Source: Pseudomonas graminis (GTDB lineage Bacteria; Pseudomonadota; Gammaproteobacteria; Pseudomonadales; Pseudomonadaceae). From it: 64,000 nt of DNA. A program made the translations under genes and the position numbers. The notes below the pieces were generated by a model. It worked only from the letters and a program-made list of their open reading frames with translations. It searched no databases and had not been told where the DNA came from. Shown piece after piece: positions 1 through 10,700 of this stretch (position 1 is the stretch's first letter; every line of letters begins with the position of its first letter). The DNA is taken from the NCBI RefSeq assembly GCF_013201545.1, contig NZ_CP053746.1, forward strand, positions 3,424,501 to 3,488,500. The letters run 5' to 3'.

Positions 1-507
1 GTACTGGAAGTGATCCGCTCGATTGCTGATCAGACCAATCTTCTGGCACTCAACGCGGCCATTGAAGCTGCCCGTGCCGGTGAGGCCGGGCGTGGTTTTG
101 CTGTGGTGGCTGACGAGGTGCGCAACCTTGCCAAACGCACCCAGGATTCGGTTGAAGAAATCCGCCAGGTTATCGAAGGCCTTCAAAGTGGCACGCGCGA
201 GGTCGTCGGTACCATGGGCACGAGCCATGAACAGGCGCAGAACAGCGTACGCCAAGTGGAGCTTGCGGTGAGTGCTCTCAGGCGCATCAGTGCCGCGGTC
301 GGGATGATTACGGACATGAACCTGCAGATCGCCAGCGCCGCCGAAGAGCAAAGTCTGGTGGCGGAAGAGATCAACAGTAACGTGGCCGCCATTCGCGACG
401 TGACGGAGAGCATTTCCCGGCAGGCGGGCGAATCGGCGCAGGTGAGTCAAACGTTGAATAAACTGGCCAACCACCAGCAAGCCCTGATGGGTCAATTTAA
501 GGTCTAG
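1..507 (+). CDS. Methyl-accepting chemotaxis protein, C-terminal fragment
   Basis: The open frame runs in from the left edge, so only the last 168 codons are visible. They hold the conserved cytoplasmic hairpin tip of chemoreceptors ([21 protein letters not shown], then [14 protein letters not shown]), which contacts CheA and CheW. A long heptad-rich helix follows. The sensor and membrane parts lie outside the window, so the ligand cannot be inferred. The frame ends at TAG with no second gene close behind. Confidence 0.95.
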   Translation, partial: VLEVIRSIADQTNLLALNAAIEAARAGEAGRGFAVVADEVRNLAKRTQDSVEEIRQVIEGLQSGTREVVGTMGTSHEQAQNSVRQVELAVSALRRISAAVGMITDMNLQIASAAEEQSLVAEEINSNVAAIRDVTESISRQAGESAQVSQTLNKLANHQQALMGQFKV

Positions 508-583
508 GAAGCCGACGTATCTCGGCTGAACGTCAATCTCGTCGTTACCTCAATTGAGGCAGCTGGCTTCCCGGCGCATTCCC

Positions 584-784
584 TTAAAGGTCGGCGTCGC
601 CCAGAAGCTCGCCGGAGTTTTTCTTGCCGGCCAGCTTTGGTTGACCCTTGTGTCGGCCAAACACGAAATCCGGCCCGCTGTTGCCCGCCACTACGGCAAG
701 CAATGTCCAGCCTTTGCCTAATAGATCGTTGGCACCCGAGGTGCTGCTGGTGGTGATCACTTCGGCTACGTCTTTAAAGTCCAT
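584..784 (-). CDS. Small conserved-looking hypothetical protein, 66 aa
   Basis: The protein begins MDFKDVAEVITTSSTSGAND and ends with a basic, lysine-rich tail. I chose the ATG at 784 because AAAGGAG lies just upstream; the longer open frame before it has no ribosome site. There is no signal peptide or membrane segment. The central stretch (GKGWTLLAVVAGNSGPDFVFGR) looks like a compact beta-rich fold. I do not recognise a named family, although small proteins of this look are common in Pseudomonas. It stands alone between the chemoreceptor gene and the exporter gene. Confidence 0.6.
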   Translation of the reverse strand: MDFKDVAEVITTSSTSGANDLLGKGWTLLAVVAGNSGPDFVFGRHKGQPKLAGKKNSGELLGDADL

Positions 785-1165
785 CGATGCGGCTCCTTTG
801 CTGGGTGGATGGCCGCGCCAGCATGGCGCGGCCGGGGCTTCTGTCTGCGATCTGCGAAACAGCGCGGCAGTGTTACACCTGGGTTGTTGCTCCGGCATCA
901 TTCCCAGAGAGCCCCATTCACGTTATTCCGAGAATGGCCTGAGCCGTTAGTTCCCGGTTTTAGAAGGGGTAGCACTCAACCGGCGATTTATCGTCGATGG
1001 GTGGCAGTAAGTGCTCAGGGCCGCAGAATAGCGGCGCGAGCCGCCGAGAAAAGCATGCGAACCCCCTGCAACGCCCGTCCGGTTGAACACATCCGTATGC
1101 TCCTGCACAATTCGCCGTGCCCATTTCGCCCAGCAGCGCGCTGCAGTCACCTTCCAAGGAACCCC

Positions 1166-2050
1166 ATGCCGTTTAAAGACCTGTGCCTGGCATTGCTCGT
1201 CATCATTGCGTGGGGTTTGAATTTCATCGTGATCAAATACGGCCTGGATGGCCTGCCGCCGATGTTGCTCGGCGCGCTCCGCTTCACGCTGGTCGCGATT
1301 CCCGCCGTGTTTTTCATCCGCCGCCCAAAGCTGCCGTGGTTCTGGCTGCTTGCGTATGGAGCGACCATTTCTTTCGGTCAATTCGCCTTTCTGTTCGAGA
1401 GCATGGCCCGTGGAATGCCACCGGGGCTGGCCTCCTTGCTCCTGCAGGCGCAGGCATTCTTTACTCTGCTGTTCGCCGCGATATTCATTGGTGAGAAATT
1501 ACGCGTGTACAGCGTGGCTGGCTTATTGATCGCCGCAGGCGGGCTCACCCTCATCGGCATGGGCACGGGGGCCGCAACTCCACTGCTGGCGGTGTTGCTG
1601 GTGTTGTGCGCGGCGTCGATGTGGGCGTTGGGCAATATCATCACGCGCCGGTTTGGGAACGTCGATCTCGTCGCCCTGGTGGTCTGGGGTGCGATCGTGC
1701 CACCGCTGCCGTTCCTCGCGATGTCGTTGTGGCTGGAGGGGCCAGCGCTCATTGAGCATTCACTGCTCAATCTGGGATGGAGCTCGGTGCTGTCCCTGGC
1801 TTATCTGGCCTTCGTCGCCACGCTCTTCGGCTACATTAGCTGGAGCAAGCTGCTGTCGCGCTACCCTGCGGGCAAAGTCGCGCCGTTTTCCCTGCTGGTG
1901 CCGGTGGTCGGCCTCAGTTCCTCGGCGTTGGTGCTGGGCGAGCGACTCAGCGTGCTGCAATGCGCGGGGGGTGTGCTTGTGATGCTGGGTCTGACAGTCA
2001 ATTTGTTGGGCCCTAAATTATTCGGTAGAGGGCGCCGCGCGGTGGCTTGA
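1166..2050 (+). CDS. EamA/DMT-family inner-membrane transporter
   Basis: The 294-aa protein has about ten hydrophobic segments arranged as two EamA repeats, the usual layout of drug/metabolite exporters such as RhaT, YdcZ and RarD relatives. The first segment (LALLVIIAWGLNFIVIKYGL) carries the typical W-G-x-N-F-x-x-x-K pattern. The second repeat ends with LVPVVGLSSSALVLGE, the family signature near the last helices. I chose the ATG at 1166, preceded by CAAGGA, over a much longer open frame with no membrane character. The substrate cannot be told from sequence. Confidence 0.88.
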   Translation: MPFKDLCLALLVIIAWGLNFIVIKYGLDGLPPMLLGALRFTLVAIPAVFFIRRPKLPWFWLLAYGATISFGQFAFLFESMARGMPPGLASLLLQAQAFFTLLFAAIFIGEKLRVYSVAGLLIAAGGLTLIGMGTGAATPLLAVLLVLCAASMWALGNIITRRFGNVDLVALVVWGAIVPPLPFLAMSLWLEGPALIEHSLLNLGWSSVLSLAYLAFVATLFGYISWSKLLSRYPAGKVAPFSLLVPVVGLSSSALVLGERLSVLQCAGGVLVMLGLTVNLLGPKLFGRGRRAVA

Positions 2051-2098
2051 TGACGGGTGACGCGGGATCACTTTCGCACGCCACGCCTATCTATTGCA

Positions 2099-2120
2099 GC
2101 GCTGCGTCTCTGCGCAGCGC
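2099..2120. terminator. Hairpin between convergent genes
   Basis: Two perfect 8-bp arms (GCGCTGCG and CGCAGCGC) enclose a 6-nt loop in the gap between the convergent exporter and SulP genes. There is no clear T-run, so use as a terminator is an inference from position. Confidence 0.4.
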
Positions 2121-2169
2121 AAGCCGTTGCCAAGCCTTCCCGGCGTCACTATTGACCGTTTTGCTGCGG

Positions 2170-3657
2170 TCAGTGCCCCATTGGCGTCTCTAAACCGCCC
2201 GGTTTGTCATGAATGCCGAAGCGATCCACGAGGGTTGCACTGGCCTGGTTCATCCCAATGACATCCACATGGACCCCCAGTCGACGAAGTTTGAGTACGA
2301 CTTTGTCCAACGCCGCAACCGCCGTGATGTCCCAGAAGTGCGCGGCGCGAAGGTCAATTGCCAACGTCTCGAGGGGCTCCTTGAGATCAAAGGATCGGAT
2401 AAACCGGTCCGCTGATCCGAAGAACACCTGACCGGTTACCTGATACGTGCGGTGAGGGTGCTCGGGATCACGGGTTGAGCTCACATCGAGGTGATGGCCG
2501 ATCTTGTTCGCGAAGAACATCGCCGCCAGCAATGTGCCCGCGACAACGCCAAAGGCCAGGTTGTCGGTGGCGACCACTACCACGACCGTTACCACCATGA
2601 CGATGTTGGTTGAAAGCGGATACTTGTTGAGGTTGCGGATCGAATCCCAACTGAACGTGCTGATCGACACCATGATCATCACCGCCACCAGCGCCGCCAT
2701 CGGGATTTTCGCAAGCCAGTCGCCGAGGAAGACCATCATCACCAGCAGCGATACCCCGGCGCTCAGTGTCGACAGTCGGGTGCGGCCGCCGGATTTCACA
2801 TTGATCATCGACTGCCCGATCATTGCGCAGCCTGCCATGCCGCCTATCAGGCTGGAGGCAATATTCGCGATGCCTTGTCCCTTGCACTCGCGGTTCTTGT
2901 TGCTGGAGGTGTCAGTCAAGTCGTCGACGATGGTCGCGGTCATCATCGACTCCAGCAGTCCTACGATCGCCAGGGCGGCAGAGTAGGGCAAAACGATCAG
3001 CAGGGTGTCGAGGTTCAGGGGGACGTCCGGCCACAGAAATATCGGCAGGCTGTCAGGCAACGATCCCATGTCGCCCACGGTGTGTACGGTCAGTCCCATT
3101 GAGATTGAAATCCCGGTGAGTACGATAATGCACACCAGCGGCGAGGGGAGCAGCGTCCCCAGCACCGGCAGTCGGGGAAACAGGTAAATGATGGCCAGCC
3201 CGCCCGCCGTCAGGGCATAAACCGGCCAGGTCACTCCTGTGAGTTCCGGCAGTTGGGCCATGAAGATCAGGATCGCCAGAGCGTTCACGAACCCGGTCAC
3301 GACGGAGCGGGAGACGAAACGCATCAGCTCGCCCAGGCGCAGATAGCCGGCCATGATCTGAAGCACCCCGCACAGCAACGAAGCTGCCAGAAGGTATTGA
3401 AGGCCATGGTCCCTGACCAGATTGACCATGAGCAGGGCCATCGCTCCGGTCGCCGCCGACACCATCGCCGGGCGGCCGCCGACGAAGGCGATGACGGTGC
3501 AGATGCAGAAAGAGGCATACAGGCCGACCTTTGGGTCGACGCCTGCAATGATGGAGAAGGCGATCGCCTCGGGGATTAGGGCCAGCGCAACAACGAGTCC
3601 AGCGAGTACGTTCGCTCTGGCGTCGGACAGCCAGGCGGTTCTGATGTTTTCAAACAT
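2170..3657 (-). CDS. SulP-family anion transporter with C-terminal STAS domain
   Basis: This is an inner-membrane permease of the SulP/SLC26 family, which moves sulfate, bicarbonate or dicarboxylates. The N-terminal half has the family pattern [30 protein letters not shown], followed by about ten more hydrophobic segments. The last ~120 residues form a soluble STAS domain ([14 protein letters not shown] ... [19 protein letters not shown]). I place the start at 3657 (MFENIRTAW), behind a weak GGGTGA. An ATG at 3669 and a TTG at 3729 in the same frame are alternatives. The gene stands alone and the substrate is not determined. Confidence 0.88.
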   Translation of the reverse strand: MFENIRTAWLSDARANVLAGLVVALALIPEAIAFSIIAGVDPKVGLYASFCICTVIAFVGGRPAMVSAATGAMALLMVNLVRDHGLQYLLAASLLCGVLQIMAGYLRLGELMRFVSRSVVTGFVNALAILIFMAQLPELTGVTWPVYALTAGGLAIIYLFPRLPVLGTLLPSPLVCIIVLTGISISMGLTVHTVGDMGSLPDSLPIFLWPDVPLNLDTLLIVLPYSAALAIVGLLESMMTATIVDDLTDTSSNKNRECKGQGIANIASSLIGGMAGCAMIGQSMINVKSGGRTRLSTLSAGVSLLVMMVFLGDWLAKIPMAALVAVMIMVSISTFSWDSIRNLNKYPLSTNIVMVVTVVVVVATDNLAFGVVAGTLLAAMFFANKIGHHLDVSSTRDPEHPHRTYQVTGQVFFGSADRFIRSFDLKEPLETLAIDLRAAHFWDITAVAALDKVVLKLRRLGVHVDVIGMNQASATLVDRFGIHDKPGGLETPMGH

Positions 3658-3729
3658 TAATTCACCCATGGCAGGCACGGCATGACGCACAGCGACGGGC
3701 GCCGAGCGATACACGTGTGTCTGTTTCAA

Positions 3730-4139
3730 TTGAGTTGTGGATTAGCCGCGGCCAGAAAATCAGGCGCAGCAGAATTCGACCGCAGTCAGGTGGCGGTCAG
3801 GGTCAAGCGAGGGGGGGCGTAGCGCTAAGGCGGCGTAGGCAGCCAGTTGAAACGGGGCAAGTTCGTACCTTTTGATGACTTATCGTGAGTCGTGAGGCCG
3901 GGGCATGATAATCGTCCTCTCGGCGCTTGGTCCAGCATGGGTTAGCCCGCGCCGACTGATGGACATAAATGCAGTAAAGCCAAATCACACGCTTTTACAA
4001 ATGGAAACGCTTTGCATTAACAATTCATGAAAAGGTTGTTACGATCGGCGCCCTCATAGCTTTTCGCCATGCGGAACGTCGCTCGTCAGGGTGCCGTGCC
4101 GCGGATCAGCACGCCTTCGTCCTCTCCAGGAAGCACCCG
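3730..4139. other. Intergenic region upstream of the siderophore receptor
   Basis: These 410 bases separate the divergent SulP and receptor genes. The part from 3960 to 4060 is AT-rich and probably holds the receptor promoter. I looked for a Fur box and saw only weak resemblance around 3990-4030, so I assign none. No credible coding sequence is present. Confidence 0.5.
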
Positions 4140-6362
4140 ATGCTACGTCCCGTCCTGCCAGCTTTGTCGGCACTCGTTGCCCTTGGTTTCTCCAGCCAGT
4201 CCATCGCAGCGCCAGTGCAGCAGGATTTGCCCGATCGGCCATCGGCGACCTCGCCCGCTCAATCAGGCAGTGACAGCGCCAACCCGGCGCCGGGCGCAGT
4301 GGCGTTGGAAGGCCTGAGCATCAACGCCGATTACGGCATCGCCGGCCAGGCGACCACGGAAAGTTCGGGCTCTTACACAACGGGTTCCATGAACACGGCG
4401 ACCAAGCTGCCGTTGTCCATCCGCGAGACGCCGCAGTCGGTGAGTGTGATCACCCGCCAGCGCATGGACGATCAGGGCATGAACGACCTGAACGACGTGG
4501 TGAAATACGCGCCCGGCGTGACGTTGCACCGAACGGCGTCTGACCGTCAGGAGTTCCTGGCGCGCGGTTTCAAGATCGACAACATCATGTACGACGGCCT
4601 GCCGAGCAGCATCAGCGCGTACACCCAGGACGTGATTTCCGGCGCGGATCTGGCCATGTATGACCGCGTCGAAGTGGTGCGCGGGGCGACGGGACTGATG
4701 ACCGGCGCGGGCAGCCCGGCGGCGACGTTGAACCTGGTGCGCAAGCATCCCACCGCCGTGCCACAGGTCAGCGTGACCACCAGCGCTGGGAGTTGGGACC
4801 GCTACCGCACCGAGGTCGATGCCTCGAACAAGCTCAATGATTCCGGCACCGTTCGCGGCCGCGTGGTGGCGGCGTACGAAGACGACAAGAGCTTCTCCGA
4901 CATCCGCAAGAACCAGCGCCAGACCTTTTACGGGATTCTTGAAGCCGACCTCAATGACTCGACCACCTGGACCGTGGGCGCGTCGAAGCAGCGTGACGAC
5001 AACACCTCGGACTGGGGCGGTCTGCCCAGTGGTCCGAACGGCGAAGACCTGCACCTCAAGCGTTCGACGTTCCTCAGCAACGACTGGTCGTACTGGAACA
5101 AAGACAACATCATGTTCTTCACCGACGTCACCCACCGTTTCGACAACGGCTGGTCGGCCAAGCTCGCCGGGCAGAAGATCTGGGCCGAGGCGGATACGTT
5201 CTCCAGCTACATCGGCAACTACGACGGTCTGGGCTTTCAGCAGTACCACGGCAAGTACCGCGACGACGATGACCAGACCAACCTCGACGCCTCCCTCACC
5301 GGTCCGTTTCAGATGTTCGGTCGAGAGCATGAACTGGTCGTGGGCGTGAGCCATCGCCAAGAGAAGTTTCACCAATGGGGCGGCTGGACCGACGGCACGC
5401 CGATCGACCTTTACAACCCGACCCATTCACTGCCCAAACCTGACGTCGATACCAGTCTGTACGAGACCCGCAACGCTGCCACCGAAGAAGGCGTTTACGC
5501 CGCCGCGCGCCTGAACCCGATCGACCCGCTGCACGTCATCCTCGGCGGCCGCGTCAGTTGGTATGACTACGACAACCGCGTGGGCGATGGCGATTACAAG
5601 GTGGTCCGCGAAGTCACGCCGTACGCCGGCGTCATTTATGACCTGAACGAGACATACTCGGCCTATGCCAGTTACACCGAAATCTTCAAGCCGCAGACCG
5701 AGACGGATTCATCGCGCTCGGTGCTCAAGCCAATGACCGGCAAAAACTACGAGATCGGCCTGAAGGGTGAGTATTTCGACGGTGCCCTGAACGCCTCGGT
5801 GGCGCTGTTTGAAATGGAGCAAGAGAACCGCGCCTATCAGGAGCAAAATCAAAGCGCCGCTACTTGCCCGGGTTTCCCGGCGACCAGCTGCTATGCGGCA
5901 GCGGGCAAGGTGCGCAGCCGCGGCATCGACACCGAGCTGAGCGGCGCGCTGACGCCGGACTGGCAGGTCTCGGCGTCCTACACCTACGTGCTGAGCCAGT
6001 TTGTCGAAGACGGCATCAAAAGCAACGAAGGCAAACTGTTCGCCCCTGAACAGCCGAAGCATCTGTTCAAAGCCGCGACCAGCTACACCTTGCCCGGCGA
6101 GCTGCACAAATGGCGCGTGGGGGCTGATGTGCTGGCCCAGAGCAAGACCTTCAACCGCGTCGGCGACGGTCAGGCGGACCAGGACGCTTACGGCATCGTT
6201 GGCCTGATGGCCGGTTACAAGCTGAACGAGCACTGGGACGGCCGGGTCAACGTCAACAACCTCTTCGACAAGCGCTACTGGCAGGGCATCCCGAAAGAGT
6301 CCGGGACCGGCGTTTACGGCGATCCGCGCAACCTGATGTTCTCGGTGAAGTGGACGCTCTGA
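4140..6362 (+). CDS. TonB-dependent siderophore receptor
   Basis: The 740-aa outer-membrane receptor has a signal peptide (cleavage after SQSIAA), a linker, a plug domain (IRETPQSVSVITRQRM ... RGATGLMTGAGSPAATLN) and a 22-strand barrel ending in an aromatic/hydrophobic C-terminus (FSVKWTL). The plug is typical of ferric hydroxamate, coprogen or pyoverdine receptors (FhuE/FpvA-like). I see no room for an N-terminal signalling (STN) domain, so it probably does not drive its own ECF sigma factor. AGGAAG sits before the ATG. No transporter or sigma genes are adjacent. Confidence 0.93.
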   Translation: MLRPVLPALSALVALGFSSQSIAAPVQQDLPDRPSATSPAQSGSDSANPAPGAVALEGLSINADYGIAGQATTESSGSYTTGSMNTATKLPLSIRETPQSVSVITRQRMDDQGMNDLNDVVKYAPGVTLHRTASDRQEFLARGFKIDNIMYDGLPSSISAYTQDVISGADLAMYDRVEVVRGATGLMTGAGSPAATLNLVRKHPTAVPQVSVTTSAGSWDRYRTEVDASNKLNDSGTVRGRVVAAYEDDKSFSDIRKNQRQTFYGILEADLNDSTTWTVGASKQRDDNTSDWGGLPSGPNGEDLHLKRSTFLSNDWSYWNKDNIMFFTDVTHRFDNGWSAKLAGQKIWAEADTFSSYIGNYDGLGFQQYHGKYRDDDDQTNLDASLTGPFQMFGREHELVVGVSHRQEKFHQWGGWTDGTPIDLYNPTHSLPKPDVDTSLYETRNAATEEGVYAAARLNPIDPLHVILGGRVSWYDYDNRVGDGDYKVVREVTPYAGVIYDLNETYSAYASYTEIFKPQTETDSSRSVLKPMTGKNYEIGLKGEYFDGALNASVALFEMEQENRAYQEQNQSAATCPGFPATSCYAAAGKVRSRGIDTELSGALTPDWQVSASYTYVLSQFVEDGIKSNEGKLFAPEQPKHLFKAATSYTLPGELHKWRVGADVLAQSKTFNRVGDGQADQDAYGIVGLMAGYKLNEHWDGRVNVNNLFDKRYWQGIPKESGTGVYGDPRNLMFSVKWTL

Positions 6363-6404
6363 TCACGCAGCTGTCGTGCAACGTTTGACGGCGCAATGCA
6401 GCGA

Positions 6405-7133
6405 TCAAAAGTCGAGCGTGGTTTGACTCTCTGCCAGATCGGGCCCCTCCAGGGGCTCGATCAGCCTGGCGCCGTCGTTGCGCACATTGCCCACGTCCCG
6501 GCCCACCGCGTGCCAGCGAAAATCACTGACCGGTCGGCAACCTTCCTGAGCGATTTGCGCAAGCCGTGATGCCGGCGTCTGCGGATCGATCCACTCCCGA
6601 GCGAGCTCCGGCGTCAGCACCAGCGGGCGACGGTCGTGGATGTCGAGCATGCCGGCGTCACTCGCAGCCGTAATGATGACGAAGCCGTCGCGTTCGTCCG
6701 GTTCAAGCCCGGGCCTGACCTGTCCCAGCGCGGCGAAGTACATAGGCTGTCGGTCTTTCAAATGGATGAACCAAGGCTGTTTGCGCTTTGCATCGTTCGG
6801 GTCTTTGACCCACTCAAACCAGCCGTTGGCCGGCGCCAGCGCGCGACCTTCCGGCCACAGTTCTTTGAAGAATTTGCCCGTCATCACGGTTTCGACCCGC
6901 GCATTGATCGGGTCGGGCCGTTTGCCCTTTGCCCAATGGGGCGACCAGCCCCAGCGTACTTTGTCGACGCTCAGGCCGTCAGCGACCGGCCGGATGATTT
7001 CAACGCGGGTGGTCGGCGCCACGTTGTAACGCTCGATGGGCCAGAGATCATAGCCGTTGATGACCAACTGCTCTGGCGCCAGCGTCTTGAGGTAATGGTC
7101 CATTGGCTCGTAGATCGAATAGCGTCCGCACAT
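6405..7133 (-). CDS. SOS response-associated peptidase, SRAP/HMCES (YedK-like)
   Basis: SRAP proteins crosslink to abasic sites in single-stranded DNA through the alpha-amino and thiol groups of Cys2. The 242-aa protein starts MCGRYS, giving Cys2 after Met removal. It also has the family NARVET motif, an active-site glutamate in LAPANGWFEW, and a histidine in WHAVGRDVGN. It is divergent from the umuD-like gene, and the LexA box between them sits 60 bp upstream of this start. The pair is therefore likely co-induced by DNA damage. Confidence 0.93.
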   Translation of the reverse strand: MCGRYSIYEPMDHYLKTLAPEQLVINGYDLWPIERYNVAPTTRVEIIRPVADGLSVDKVRWGWSPHWAKGKRPDPINARVETVMTGKFFKELWPEGRALAPANGWFEWVKDPNDAKRKQPWFIHLKDRQPMYFAALGQVRPGLEPDERDGFVIITAASDAGMLDIHDRRPLVLTPELAREWIDPQTPASRLAQIAQEGCRPVSDFRWHAVGRDVGNVRNDGARLIEPLEGPDLAESQTTLDF

Positions 7134-7192
7134 GTGTCACCCGTCGAATTTTCCTGCCTACCAGATTGACCGCGCGCGGCTGAGAACGTTAA

Positions 7193-7208
7193 CTGTATAT
7201 ACGTACAG
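7193..7208. promoter_or_regulatory. LexA (SOS) box
   Basis: The site reads CTGTATATACGTACAG, a full CTGT-N8-ACAG match and nearly palindromic. It lies between the divergent SRAP and umuD-like genes and probably represses both. Confidence 0.9.
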
Positions 7209-7231
7209 TTAACAAACACAAGGTCAGTCTC

Positions 7232-7672
7232 ATGAGTGTCACCATCCTTGGCCGGTTGTCGGCAGCGGGCGAACGGTTTCCCCTTTACGCCTTTCAGGTG
7301 CCGGCGGGTTTTCCTTCGCCGGCGGCCGATCACATCGAGCGGCACATCTCGCTGGACGAGCTGTTCGACATCCGCGCACCCCACGTCTACCTCGTGAAAA
7401 TAGAAGGCGACAGCATGCAGGGCGCGGGCATCTATTGCGGCGACCTGGTGATCGTCGACCGCAGCCTGTATGCCGAGCATGGCGACATCGTCATCGCCGC
7501 GCTGAATACCGAACCGGTCTGCAAGCGCCTGCACATGCGGGGAAACGAGGTCATCCTCAAGTCCGAGAACAGCAAGTACCCGCCGCGCTACGTCATGGAA
7601 GGCGACGAGTTGCTGATCTGGGGCGTGGTGAAATACAGCGTTCGCGATCACGACAAAGTGATGCATTCGTGA
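7232..7672 (+). CDS. rulA: UmuD/RulA-type autoproteolytic subunit of error-prone polymerase V
   Basis: UmuD-type proteins cut themselves on RecA filaments and then activate the UmuC polymerase. The 146-aa protein shows the cleavage site (A25-G26 in VPAGFPSP), nucleophile Ser61 (EGDSMQGAG) and general base Lys98 (EPVCKRL). It follows the LexA box by 24 bp. RulA is normally followed directly by rulB (umuC). Here the next gene is the type III effector gene avrE, and a umuC gene lies about 35 kb away on the other strand. The protein itself looks intact. The symbol rests on resemblance to P. syringae RulA. Confidence 0.93.
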   Translation: MSVTILGRLSAAGERFPLYAFQVPAGFPSPAADHIERHISLDELFDIRAPHVYLVKIEGDSMQGAGIYCGDLVIVDRSLYAEHGDIVIAALNTEPVCKRLHMRGNEVILKSENSKYPPRYVMEGDELLIWGVVKYSVRDHDKVMHS

Positions 7673-7732
7673 GGAACGAGCTTCCTTATAGAGAGAGCAG
7701 GCAAGGCGCTAGGTAAAACGCTCAATGTGGTG

Positions 7733-7761
7733 GGAACCCTCCGGGCGTCGGCAGCCACACA
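7733..7761 (+). promoter_or_regulatory. hrp box (HrpL promoter) of avrE
   Basis: GGAACC, a 16-base spacer and CCACACA match the HrpL -35/-10 consensus exactly. The site begins 61 bp after the rulA stop and ends 27 bp before the avrE start. Confidence 0.93.
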
Positions 7762-7788
7762 GGCGGACGCTTCCATGGATTCCTGCTC

Positions 7789-10700
7789 ATGCGCTTTGAT
7801 AACCCGTTGCGATCGCTTCAACACTTCGGTGCCTCGGTCTTTCGCCGCCATGACGGCGCGCAGCAGCCTACCACCGGACCAAACTCCGGTGTTCCCCTGC
7901 AGCCGTTGGGCCCACCGACTCGTCTCGCCCTGGCGGTCAACGCGCAGGGGCGGGTGGAGGTCAGCGATAGGGCGACCATTGGAGGGCTGGACAACGAACA
8001 GCGCCTGTTGAGCGAGATCCTCAACAAGCCGGGCCAGTCGTTTGCCCAACATCCGGGCGGTCAGTTGATCGACGCCCACGGCTTTGCCGTCAGGGCCGAT
8101 GCGTCCGCCCATACGGTTCATGCCTATGTTGCTTCCAGGCCTCATCGCGCCGGCGGCACGCCGCCACCGATCCCCTTCGATAAAGGGCATCTGGCTCAGA
8201 AAAGTGGCATTTTCGAGGGCGCTGGCAGGGACGTCTGGACCCTTCATGACAAGCAGCTTTTCCGCTTTGGCGGCGACGCCAGCTGGCACGCCGCCGGACT
8301 GCCCGATGGCCACGAGGGCAAATTCAAATCATTGAGCCTTGATGGCAACGATGTCCACGCCCTCGATGAAGCAGGTGTTGTCTGGAAGCTGGGCGACAGT
8401 CAGCCAACGCGCGTGATGTTTGCCCATCCGGTCAGTGCGACGGCCGTACAAGGCAACGAGTTGCTGGGGGTGTCGACCCACGACGGGGCTGTTCACCTGG
8501 AGGAGCCGGAAGGTCGCTCCACGGAACTGACCCTCAACAACGCGCCGTTGGGTGATAAAAAAGCCGACAAGCCTTCAGCCATCGGTACCGCCGGATCCCA
8601 TTTACTGATGGTCGACGGCGGCGGGCGTTTGTACAGAGGTCGGTTGCCGACTGGCGACCCGTGGCCGGATACACTGAATCTACAGCCCCATGCAGCGACG
8701 GAGTTGGCGGTCGCGGAGTTTGGCAAGCTGACCTTCAGCGGTCTGTTCAATGACCAGGCCGGCAACTTGAACGCGCGGTTCAAGGACGGTCATGGCAAGG
8801 AGCACACCGCTCAATGGGACGCGACCAAGGGTGATTTCGTGCCGGGCTGGAACCTCAGTCAGTCCACGGCGGTGGTCAAGCAACGGAATTTGCCGGCGCT
8901 GGTACCCGACGCCCACGAAATGATCCATCTGGACGGTGGCAGCGTGGCGCACAAGGACGGTCAGCTGCTGGTGAAAGACCCGAGAACCGACGAGTGGAGC
9001 AAAGGTTCGGAGTCGAATCTGCAAGACCTGCATCGGGGCAACGATGGCTTCGCCTATGTGGTCGACAAAGAAGGTGCGGTCAAGCGTCTGGCGGTGCAGG
9101 CCCAGGCGTTGTCGCGAACGATGGGCAGCGGCCCGGACCTCACCACCGGGCATGGCACCGAGGTGAAAGCGGGCGCGACACTTCGGGGCGCCCAGGATGT
9201 TGTCGCGGAAAAAATCGCGGTGCTCAACGATGATCGTTACGTCACTCTGAGCGACGGACACCTGCGCGCCCACGACCAGAAAGGCACGCGCCAGGCGCTG
9301 CCGCCGTTGCCGGGCTTTGGCGACGACGAAACGCTGGGCATTCCGGATCCCCATGAGGTCGACCAACGTCACATCCAGGACATGACCATCGCGGGCGGCG
9401 ATCTCTACGTGCTCAAGGCCGGCGCGCTGTTTCGCATGGCGGCGCAGCACTGGCAGGGCGGCAAGCAGGGCTTGGGGGTTCATCACCAGGATCAGTCCGC
9501 CTGGGAACTGGTTGAGCCGAATCTGCCAGCGGGTGTCTCGGTGGACAGCATTCGCACTGCCCCCGATGGGGCGTTGCTGCTGAAGCATGGCACCACCGAG
9601 CAGCAATTGGGTGCCGATGGCAGCCTGATCGCGCCTGCGCCGCAGGACGCCAGATTGACCCGACAGCATGCCTTGCATCAACGCCTCGCCGACCGTGAAG
9701 ACGCCTTGGGTCGGTTTACCCGCCACGGTAATCTCAAGGTCAACGCTGCCGTGCTGGGGCGGGCGAACATGGAAACGGTCACGCCCCGGGAAGCGACGCC
9801 CGGCCCGTTGAACTACCTGAGGTCGCACCTGCGCGTCGGGTCGGGCCTGCGCAAGCCGTTCGACAAGGCCACTCATGCGTTTAAGGGCCGCAAAGGTCTG
9901 GCGGAGGTCTATCAAACCGAATCGGACATGCTGGCCCGACTGGACCAACGCTGGAGAACGAGGCCCACGTCCAGGGTCCCGGCGATGAGCGAGCGATTGG
10001 AGCAGATTCGCGGCAACGGCGCTTTCATCAAAAACCCCAAGGCTGACTTGCTCGCCGACGTCATAGAGCGAGCCACCCAGACGGTTGCCGAAGACACCGA
10101 GCGGTTGCTGCGTTCGCTGGCCCAGGACCATGGCGTGCTGATGAGCGACGGGCAGGACAACCCGACGTTCACGCCGTCCAAACCGGTTGCCAACGACATG
10201 GTTGCCGGGCTGGCGCACTCCCTGGCGGTTTCCGGCGTGACCGGGACACCGTTGAACGGGTTACTTGAACAGTTGACGTCCCAGCGCTTTCAGGTCGGCC
10301 ATCGCAAGCCCGAGGGTGATCGCGACCGTGGCGATGCGCAGGCGCTGGTGAAGGCGCGGCTGGCGCTCAACGCCGATGTGCTCTTTCAGTTGAATCAACA
10401 GCTTGACCTGCTCACGGCGGCCGCCCGCGAAGGCAATGCCTCGAACGCGCTGCTCGATGGCGTGGCAAATACCCTTGAGCAGACGTACGCCAAGGAATAC
10501 GCCAACGCGCCGCTGAAGAAATACACCGACGCCGGGTTTCGCAGCCACACGGAACTTGAGGCCAGCTACGACGCCAGCAAGACGATGCTCAAATACTTCC
10601 GCGATGAAAAGCACCCGATGACGCAGAACCTGCGCGCCGGAATGGACGTCCCGCCCGCGCGCATGAGCGAAGAGCTCAGCACGGCGCTGCGTCAGCTCAA

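Noticed and set aside
3960..4060. Possible Fur box upstream of the siderophore receptor
   Set aside because: The AT-rich stretch matches the 19-bp consensus too poorly on either strand.
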